Shown here: positions 56,188 to 64,000 of the stretch, one piece after another | Numbering within the stretch: position 1 is the stretch's first letter | How the letters are laid out: every line of letters begins with the position of its first letter | Assembly: GCA_022575985.1 (NCBI GenBank) | Contig: JAKSXM010000007.1 | Location: forward strand, 30,816,501-30,880,500 | Length of the DNA stretch: 64,000 nt | Source: Anagrus nilaparvatae | Taxonomy: Eukaryota; Arthropoda; Insecta; Hymenoptera; Mymaridae | Direction: 5' to 3' | The notes under the pieces: generated by a model | Seen by the model: the letters and a program-made list of their open reading frames with translations, nothing else | Told to the model about the DNA's origin: nothing | The model's database searches: none | Translations under genes and position numbers: made by a program

Positions 56188-56428
56188 ATTCAACTAATAT
56201 ATAAAAGCTTTGAAAAAATGCGTAAATTAGTAAATTGTTAACGCTAATAGTAAATTTTAAATTTATTTTAGTTTTTTTTTTTTTAAATAGACCGTACTTC
56301 TATTGTTATATTGAGATAAATTCGTTTTTTGCCGAAAATAGATTTTTACTAATAAAACTTAGGTTGCATTTTTAATAACATATGAAAGTAAAAAAATTTT
56401 AATAATTTAAAAAAAAATTAAAAATGCC
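56188..56428. other. short AT-rich spacer
   Basis: Nothing recognised. Confidence 0.5.
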
Positions 56429-57065
56429 TACACTGTAAAAAGTAACTTTCTTATATTAACAAAAAAATTAGAACATTTTCGAAAAATTAGTAAATTTTCG
56501 AAAAAAATCGCATATTTACTAAATTTAGAATATTAACAAAAAATTCGAGTATTCTCGATTTTTTTGTGAATTCGCAAGAAAAATTAATAATTTACAATTT
56601 TTTTTCGAAAATTTACAAAAAATAGTTGTAAATTTACGAAAAATAGTTACGAATTTACAATTTTTTTCGTAAATTCACAAAAAAAATCGAGAATTCTCAA
56701 ATTTTTCGATAATATACTAAATTTAGTAAATTTACGATTTTTATCGAATATTAACAACATTTTTTGAAAATTCACTAATTTTTCGAAAAAATTCTATTTT
56801 TTTTATAAATCTAAGAAAGTTACTTTTTACAGGGTATGTATTTAAAAAAAATATATAGAAAATACAATTTTTAGTTTTAAAACTAGGAAAAATTTAATTT
56901 TTGGTATAATTATATTTATTTCTTTTTTTTAATTATTTTAATTTTTTTTTATTTTAATAAATTTTAAATAGTTGATAATAAAACATTAATTATTTTTAAT
57001 AAATAATTAAAATTTATAAAAAAAATATTACGAATAAATATATAAAAATCACTTCAAATATTCAA

Positions 57066-57143
57066 ATAGCCATTTAGCTCAGTCAGTTAAGTGTTTGTAT
57101 ATGAAGACGCCGCGCCGCGGCGGCCCGGGTTCAAATCCCGCTA
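57066..57143 (+). tRNA. tRNA-like / SINE-head sequence
   Basis: An A-box-like TTTAGCTCAGTCAGTTAAG and a B-box GGTTCAAATCC lie at tRNA spacing, with a GC-rich stem (GCCGCGCCGCGGCGGC) in between. A T14 run (Pol III terminator) follows. Acceptor and anticodon stems do not fold well, so it is a pseudogene or the promoter of a SINE rather than a working tRNA. Confidence 0.5.
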
Positions 57144-57179
57144 TTTTTTTTTTTTTTTTAATTTTAATAAATTAAAAAT

Positions 57180-57330
57180 AACTTATATATTGTCATGTAT
57201 GATCATACATGGGAGTATACAGTCATACAGAGACGTAATCGATATATGGCCATGTATCACCATGTATGAAGACATTAATGCATGGCCATTTATGGGGATA
57301 CATGATCGATTTTCTCCCGGGATGCTTGTA
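57180..57330 (+). repeat. CATG-rich repeat, copy 2
   Basis: CATGTATGATCATACATGG and GGCCATGTATCACCATGTAT words, ending GATTTTCTCCCGGGATG; inverted partner of 50280-50640. Confidence 0.75.
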
Positions 57331-57612
57331 AATTTACGATTTTGTCGAAAATTTACGAAAAAATAAATTAATAATTTACTATTTTTTCTCAAATTTACAA
57401 ATATTAGTAAATTTCCGATTTTCGTCGAAAAATTGCAAATTTGTTCAAAAATTTACTACATTTTCGTAAATTTACCAATTTTGTCGTAAATTCACCTGAG
57501 TTGTTTTTTACAGTGTAGAAACTAAAAAAGAATTCTAGAATATTTCTCAGATACTTGTTCTCCGTAAAAAAAGTTGTTACTTAAAGAAAAAAAAATATAT
57601 ATATATATATAT

Positions 57613-58419
57613 GTCGCAGTACAATAGACATTTTAGTATAATAGGCTATTATCCGTATTTTAGAAAAATGATGCTTTTAAATTCACATCTTGCCTATGAT
57701 ACTAAAATTTTTAGTATTATAGCCTATTATACGTGATTTAGCCTATAATGCTGACAAAGCGCCGTATTTTAGAAATTAAATTTTTTCTAGTCTACTGTAG
57801 ATCGAGGACCCTTGGACCTACCGAATATTTGCGGTATAATATTTAAAATTAAAAATAACGTTTATCAGATTGGTACAAAAGATGGGATAATAAAAGGCTG
57901 GTTCCCACGAACAGAAGTACAAAAACATGCCCCAAAATTTCCATTATCGATGTACCTATAGAGAAAGCATAAGATCCTTGAGGGAAGCTGCAGCCAAGCA
58001 ATCGGTTACGGGTGGTCGGTCAAGGTTATAAAAAATGCAATTGTAGAGCTTCTGCAAAACATTGTTCAACAAATAGGTGTAATTGCTATAAATCTGGGGT
58101 TTTATAAAAGTTCTAGGTGTCCTTGTACAAATAAATAAAAATTTTCTAATCATTATTATATTATAAGATGTAATAAAAAAGTTAATGTAAATGTACACGA
58201 AATAAATAAATAACATATTTACTCTAAATTTGGCGCGCGTTTGAATTTTTACTATAGTAAACTAGAAAAAAATTTAATTTCTAAAATACTGCGCTTCGTC
58301 AGTATTATAGGCTATAATACTAAAAATTTTAGTATCATAGGCAAAATGTGAATTTAAAGACTATTTTTCTAAAATACGGATAATAGCCTATTATACTAAA
58401 ATGTCTATTGTACTGCGAC
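57613..58419. mobile_element. 807-bp DNA transposon with about 175-190-bp TIRs
   Basis: The left arm from GTCGCAGTACAATAGACATT to about 57802 is the inverse of 58249-58419. Flanks are AT repeats on both sides, so the duplication cannot be measured. The minus-side interior around 57950-58140 carries decayed plus-strand coding sequence; see the next entry. Confidence 0.85.
57800..58135 (+). pseudogene. Cys-rich C-terminal remnant of an integrase-like transposase
   Basis: Read across frames, the plus strand gives SLREAAAKQSVTGG followed by a Cys-rich tail (KCNC, CNCYKSGV-like words). This is the C-terminal signature I associate with Ginger-type or KRBA2-like integrase transposases. Stops and shifts prevent translation. 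The catalytic domain is absent, so the element is an internally deleted derivative. Family assignment is from memory of motifs and moderate at best. Confidence 0.45.
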
Positions 58420-58937
58420 ATATATAACTTCTTATTGTGGGCAACTGAAGTTGTTGAGGCCTTTGTGGGTGTTTAAGGTAATTGTGGATATTATTTTCGT
58501 CTCAAAAGATCCAAAAAATAAAATAGCAGATAAAAATTTTGGAGAACCTGCAAAAAATAACTTAAGAATATCAACTCTAGATGGGAAATTGGACTATTTT
58601 TGCTAACAAATTATACCACATTCTTGTTTGGTGGCCCAAAAACTAAAAATATACGATAGGGAATTTAATCTATAAAAAATGAAAATTATCTAAAAAATAA
58701 ACGTCAAACTTTTTTTAAGAAGCAGTTTACATCAGGAAGGTATATAAATTAAAAAAATGTATAATAATAAATAATCATTAAATTTTAGCGTTCGACATAT
58801 TTTCAAAAAATAATTATATTTGCAACTTTTTTTTTGAACGAAAAAAAATCGTAATTATAATAATAAATGCTATTATATTAATAAATTAAAAGTACTTCCT
58901 ATTATAGTAATAAATTAGAATATTGTTAGTGACATAC
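58420..58937. other. msps intron, nothing recognised
   Basis: AT-rich; begins after the transposon and ends at the donor GTATGTC of the TOG4 exon. Confidence 0.5.
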
Positions 58938-59174
58938 CTTGGAATCTCCCAAGCATTGAATAAATCCAGGAAAAAGGATTCTAATGTATTGCTTAATCGG
59001 AGAGCCCATAGCAATTGCTAAATATTCACAGAGCCCTAAAGTTGTCTGCGTTATTTTACTATTACTATCAATTAATCTTTGAGAAAGTCCTTGCGGTAAC
59101 TCTCCTAATGATCCTTTTATATACTTTGCTTCTGTTAATACATTATTAATTTTTTGAAGTGCTTCATTACGAAT
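58938..59174 (-). CDS. msps: msps exon, first part of TOG4
   Basis: A 237-base exon (79 codons, phase 0 at both ends) between TTCTTTTAG and GTATGTC. It encodes IRNEALQKINNVLTEAKYIK then GELPQGLSQRLIDSNSKITQ and PIKQYIRILFPGFIQCLGDS, ending in Lys. This is the first HEAT repeat pair of TOG4; the preceding residues (usually ..DKNWKV) should be on an exon further right that I could not find. There is no Met in frame near its start, so simple ORF searches miss it. Confidence 0.94.
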
Positions 59175-60889
59175 CTAAAAGAAAAAATGTAACTAGAAAT
59201 AATATAAATGAAAATTTAAGAACAAAAAAAGTCTTATAAGCAAGAAAAAAGGAAGGAAATAAATATAAAACTACTCAGTCAGGATTTATTAATTAATTGG
59301 TAAAAATAAGTAATTAATAAAAAATTATTTATTTTAAATCATATTGGAAAATTTCTCTGAATAAATTTCTAAATAATAATGGATCTTCTGATTCAAAATA
59401 GTTTATTTGTTTTCTTAACGTTTCATCACCAATGGTGACATCTTCAGAGTTCTAAAATTTTTTATAATTTTTTTACAATTTTTTATAAAAATTAGCATAT
59501 ATATAAATATGATTATCATATCATGGTATAAAAATTCTTGTATGTATCACGATATGCTTTAACCCATGAATGTCAAGATTTTCGAATATTTTTTAATTAT
59601 TTCAGCTGCATAATTTAAAAAAAATAAAATAAAAAAATTTTATTCTAGAATTCCTGATCTTATGTTTTTGAGGTTGCAGTTTTCGAATCTAGAATCAGAT
59701 TTAAAAAAAATTAGTTCTTGTTGAATTTAGACCATATTTATGCAAAAAAATGATTTTTTTTAGTGCTATTTTTTTGTTACAATTTAAAAATCATTCCATA
59801 ATCGGCTATCAATCTTCCCAAAAACAATTAAATGTTGGTCAATGGGACTTAAACAAGAAATGCGTATGGTCAAAAAAATTTGTGTGATGCGTTTTAATCC
59901 AGAATGGCGGCTGATTTTATGTTTATGGTAGATTGGAAAATATTGACTGATTTGCTGAATGGTAATTGGCGTATTCAATAATTTGGCAACAAAAAATTTG
60001 TCACAAATATTTTAATATTCATTGATTTTTATTGAATAATTTTTGCCGAACGCGCCGTCATTATTATAAACGTATCATGAGAGTAGTGACCAAAAATAAC
60101 AAGAGTCAATTCAAGCCTTCTTTTTATTTTTACCAAGCAACAAATCGTGTCAATTTATTTATTTTGCCCATTTTCTTGAATACGTCATTATCAGTAAGCC
60201 CAGCACATTTCTCAATACTTCCCAATTATATAAATTATCTAACCACGGTCGCAATAAAATCATATGATAATGATAATCCTAAATAATAATACAGCATCTA
60301 GGCAGAGGCAACGAAATCATCCACTCCAGTAGCAGATGTTATATCATCACAGGTCCTATCCTAAACAGTACATTTCATCGATACAGTAACTATGTACATT
60401 GCTATAGCTAAAAACCTCTCCTGATTGGTTAATAAAAATGCATTGCTCAAATATTTTTATTTTAAATTTAAAGATTTATTTATAATTTTATGATGTTAGG
60501 TTATAGCATGAATATTGAATAATCTGATAAAAACAAAATTTTAAATATAAAACCTCACAATTTTGAGTCATATTTGTTTTAGTATAAATACCAAAAATAA
60601 TTTTTGAATGTTTTAATAATAAAACTTTTTTTTTTATAAAAAAAATATGCGGTTAATTTAAAAAAAAACGAAAAAATCAGATCCTTCTAAATTTATTATA
60701 CCAAATAAAATAGTTTGTTACTCGAAATTTTGATACTCAAAAGATAAATAATTAATTAATTAATTAAACAAAAAGAAAAATAAGTAATGTTTTAACCTTA
60801 ACTTTTATGGTTTTAACAAATTTCCTAAAATTAGAACTCTCATAGAAAAAGAAAGGGATATTATTTTTGTATTTTTTTAATATAAAAAT
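59175..60889. other. no supported gene
   Basis: AT-rich msps-intron or upstream sequence. A splice-like AG followed by about 38 open minus-strand codons at 59341-59454 (SEDVTIGDETLRKQINYFES) was considered as an exon but lacks a donor and a family match. Frames at 59784-59978 and 60032-60286 are unrecognised. Confidence 0.4.
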
Positions 60890-61920
60890 GATAAGACTAA
60901 AATTTTCAAAATTTCAGGTATCGGATCCAGATCGAAATGAGTTACGGTTTTACCACCTTCAATCGTCTGGCCCTCTGTCGGATTTCCATCGCGCGGCCTT
61001 CTACTGAATGTCACAGGGCGCGGAGAAGGACCCTTGATGGAAAGCCACTGTTTGGTTACTGCGCAAGCGTATAGACTCGCTATATTCCCCATAAAAATAA
61101 AACATGTCAGGTTATAATGCTTACCAGAGTAATTATAATCTCGGATGCTTAGATTACATGAATTACATTTTATTATTTTATTATTAAGAAATTAAGAAAT
61201 TAAGAAATTAATATAATTATATGCGGGCTTCGTTTTTATTATTTATTACAATATTTTACAATATTTATCTTATTTATATTAAATATATATTTTTGTTTGA
61301 ATTCATTACTCAAATTAAATAAAATAGAAATGCTTCATTTATTTGATTTTAAATATAAGTTATTTTATTTTATATATTTAAATATTCACAGCAAGAATTA
61401 TAATTTTTTTTAATAAATAATTTTGAAAGTTACAAAACTATGTACATAAATTTAATTCTTTTTATTTTTTTGTGGATATTATAAATGTGGAAATATATTA
61501 TTTAATTAATTTGCAACTAATTGCATCTCGTTTTTTTATTATCGTGGATGTATTTATGATATACTAATACAAAATTAAATTAAAACTATTTGCATTTAAA
61601 ATCATAAAAATAAATAATTGTTGTTTTGGGTATCGCCCATTTTCTGATGAATAAAAAGATAAAACAAGAATTTATACATAAAAATAAAGTTATAAATATT
61701 AAAATTTAAAATTTTTTATTTCATCTCAAACAGCTGATTATATTAAGTATAAAAACATTCAATCATAGCACATGCGCAGTAACTAAACAGTCGCTTTCCA
61801 CCAAGGGTCCCCCTTTGCCCTGTGACTTTCCACTAAGCGGACCCTCTCTAAAAAGATGGAATTTCCTCGCCGGACCACCAGCGCTCCCTTCTCCTAATTT
61901 TGATCGGGATACGAAAAACC
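60890..61920. mobile_element. probable DNA transposon with diverged inverted ends
   Basis: GGACCCTTGATGGAAAGCCA and TTTGGTTACTGCGCAAGCG at about 61025-61070 are mirrored at 61767-61815 (CATGCGCAGTAACTAAACAG, CTTTCCACCAAGGGTCC). GAATGTCACAGGGCG is mirrored by CCCTGTGACTTTCCACT. The arms (about 150 bp) are GC-rich and the interior is very AT-rich. Minus frame 60877-61092 and plus frame 61815-62021 are by-products of these arms. Confidence 0.6.
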
Positions 61921-62512
61921 GAGTTATATTAAAATTCTTGGAATCTAAAACTTTAATTAAAAAAATTAGGAATAAAAAAAGGGTAGCTTCCGTTATTTTT
62001 AAGGCTAAAATTTTGTTTTAATCCGTAACAAGGTTCCCAAAAACACACAGAATACGGACTTTTTTACAAATCGGTTTTTTATCATCTGAGTGTCTCGAAA
62101 CACACTCACATATTATTGAACTAGTATATTATTTCGCGGTTTAGAATATTTTTTACTTGAGCATGTATGAGTAATTTTTATTCAAAAATTTTCGGGTTCA
62201 ATCTCTAATTTGATAAGATAGATTATACCTAGAAAAATGTAGATAAATTGTGGAAAGAAAAAAGACCTAAATGGATTTCCGGTAGTAAAATTAGATCTTT
62301 TATAGGTAAACATTATTTTTGTTGGATAGAAATTCTGAAAAAGCAAAAATTATCTATTTATTAAACGTGTAAAAAAATATAGGTCTATTTAACTTTCCAT
62401 CGAATAATTGAACCTTGTATTTTATGCCGAAAATAATGGTTAGGCAACGGAAAAAAATAGGTACTTGTTTAAGAGATTCATGAAAGCTAAATGAATAAAA
62501 ATAGGGTAAAAA
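61921..62512. other. nothing recognised
   Basis: AT-rich DNA between the inverted-repeat element and the Helitron end. Confidence 0.5.
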
Positions 62513-62560
62513 CTAGATAATTGCTAACAATTATAGACTGTGCGAAGCATAGCAACCCAC
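62513..62560 (-). mobile_element. candidate 3' end of the Helitron
   Basis: On the minus strand, downstream of the helicase gene, a small palindrome (AATTGTTAGCAATT) is followed by AT, CTAG and a T. This is the right order for a Helitron 3' terminus, but the hairpin is weak. Confidence 0.35.
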
Positions 62561-62821
62561 TAAATTTATTCCTAAATACAGACGATTTTTATTATTTGAA
62601 ATATTATTAATTGGGTATATTAGGTGAAGTAAATAATCAAACTTATTTTGTTATAAACAATAAATATTTAATGTACAAAATATTGTATGTGTACATTTAC
62701 AGTATTAGCGTGTTTATTTACATAATAGTAATTAATTAAATGTATATTCATAATAATAACTTTAATTAATTAATTTTTGATTATATATGATTTGTTTTTG
62801 AAAAATATTTTAATCGATATT

Positions 62822-64000
62822 TCATTCTTTAATTGCTTTATTAATTTTGTTTAATGATTGCATGAAAGCTTGTTTCACTTTAAAAGATGTTGAAAGTCGT
62901 ATTGAGTCAAAACGATATTTGTAGTAACCGTTTATTAAAATTATATCATTAATTGATTTAACTCGACTCAAACCGACGTATGTAATTCCGAATTGTCTTT
63001 CCGTGTCTCGTATGTGTAAGAAAATTTTATCTAACGTCTGCCCTTGAGACTTGTGGATGGTTAGAGCATATGACAACATTACTGGAAATTGCGTGCGACT
63101 GCATAAAATATTATTATGTTTCCAAGTTCTTTCCTCGGGAATAATTGGGAAATAATTTTTATACAAAAATGGTCCTTTGTAATTGTCAAATTCAACCATT
63201 AATACTTGAGGTAATTGTGGTGGTGATTCATTATCAGCATATATTATTTCCCGTATGTATCCTAAGCTTCCATTTGTTAATCCACCTGCTACCTATAAAT
63301 TTGTACGTAACATTATTCTACAGTCTTTTGACAAGTATAATATACTCTTTAATCCTGTTGCTTTTTCGTCCGAGCAACGCATGGCAATATTGGGTGTGTT
63401 TATTGAAACTATGTGTGCAACTGGATGTCCCGTATTTTTCAAAAATGTTTCATTATGTGTTTTAACTTGTGCACACGTTGGATATAAATAAATTGCGTTT
63501 TTAAAATTGTTTAATTCTTCTTTGGGGATAACGCTTTCTCTTCGGTTATATAATAAGTTATAATTTTGTTGAGACAGTTCTGCATTTGCTATTTCATCTA
63601 GCAATTGTGAGTAAGGGGTATGATTACCCTTTTGTCTGTGTGCGTTTTGGAGACAATAATACTTTTGCAATTGTTTAAAAATTATTCTTCCTTGTGTTTG
63701 TAATTTGTCTGTTAGTTTTTTATCGCTGAATACTGCTGTGTCTCTAACCGGTGTCAATTGATTGTAATCTCCAAGTAAGTAAATTATGATACCACCAAAA
63801 GGTTCGTCAATTTCATTAGCATGTATTTCTCGACATCGTGATTCTATCTGAAATAACGTTCTTAAACCGATCAAAGACATTTCATCTATTATTAAAAATT
63901 TCAAATCTTTCAAATCCGCATGAATTTTTTTTGCATTTTGATTTTCTAATTTAGAAAATAACTTGTAATTTAAAGGTAATCGTAGCAAATAATGTAATGT
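62822..64000 (-). pseudogene. Helitron PIF1-like helicase, C-terminal part
   Basis: The minus strand is open from the window edge to a TAG at 63293-63295 and then on to 62822. Visible motifs are FLIIDEMSLIG (motif II, Walker B), LLGDYNQLTPV (motif III), NAHRQKG, SYALTIHKSQGQTL (motif V) and TYVGLSRVKSIND (motif VI). These are SF1B PIF1 motifs as in Helitron Rep-Hel proteins and in related cellular helicases. The TAG stands after RTNL, where the family usually has Trp. Walker A and the Rep (HUH) domain would lie right of the window. It unwinds DNA during rolling-circle-like transposition. Confidence 0.88.

Larger units (their letters stand above)
56431..57515. mobile_element. TA-flanked element with CACTGTAAAAA ends
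   Basis: CACTGTAAAAAGTAAC at 56431 and TTTTTTACAGTG ending at 57515, both flanked by TA, suggest a mariner-type or similar MITE. A second internal end (AAGTTACTTTTTACAG at about 56815-56832) indicates either a nested copy or a composite. Large parts are built from alternating TTTACGAAAAA-type palindromic words. It encloses a tRNA-like sequence and a CATG-rich block. Confidence 0.6.

Noticed and set aside
59341..59454. Possible extra msps exon on the minus strand after TTTTAG
   Set aside because: It lacks a GT donor, ends in a stop, and its peptide does not match the segment expected before TOG4.

Overview
The window is AT-rich, repeat-saturated eukaryotic DNA, most likely from an insect. The only host gene recognised is a minus-strand orthologue of mini spindles (msps / CKAP5 / XMAP215). 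Six exons encoding TOG4 and TOG5 can be placed at 59174-58938, 46125-45963, 45899-45730, 17530-17096, 17031-16828 and 16033-15898. They join in consistent reading phase with GT-AG borders. Two introns are huge (about 12.8 kb and 28.2 kb) and filled with mobile DNA. The species cannot be named from the sequence.

Layout, left to right. 1-3419: a minus-strand Ty1/copia element (RT start, integrase, protease, gag and a probable LTR), frameshifted. 3820-10710: two AT-rich tandem arrays with periods of about 165 and 115 bp; the 115-bp array is bracketed by an inverted repeat and carries inserted small transposons. 12180-18840: related Helitron-type copies with a nested MITE, and a 1.7 kb DNA transposon. 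15.9-17.5 kb: msps TOG5 exons. 19.2-28.7 kb: a gypsy integrase remnant, a 2.3 kb fold-back element, a solo LTR split by an R1-like LINE, a hAT element with an exact 8-bp target duplication, and fragments of an unclassified arthropod repeat protein.

About 29.2-37.6 kb: the most interesting block, an integrated virus-like Maverick/Polinton (adintovirus-like) element inside the 28 kb msps intron, antisense to the host gene. All its genes are on the plus strand: packaging ATPase, a small basic hydrophobic-tailed protein, two conserved unknowns, a phospholipase A2-domain protein, a chromodomain integrase, a penton-like minor capsid protein, a pX-like core protein, the major capsid protein, an unknown protein, an adenain-like protease and a last unknown. 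No DNA polymerase B gene is visible. Several genes are broken: nonsense codons in the capsid and protease genes, frameshifts in the penton, capsid, PLA2 and last genes, and an integrase catalytic core deleted in frame. The ATPase appears intact if a 128-base GT-AG intron inside its Walker A motif is removed.

37.6-64 kb: LINE copies with target duplications, MITEs, a 101-bp hairpin, a Helitron end, msps TOG4 exons, tRNA-like sequences, Penelope and pogo remnants lying side by side, a nested stack of insertions at 52.3-56.2 kb (DNA transposon, solo LTR, tandem-repeat element), an 807-bp long-TIR element, and at the right edge a PIF1-type helicase of a Helitron with one nonsense codon. No rRNA, CRISPR or bacterial-type regulatory features were seen.
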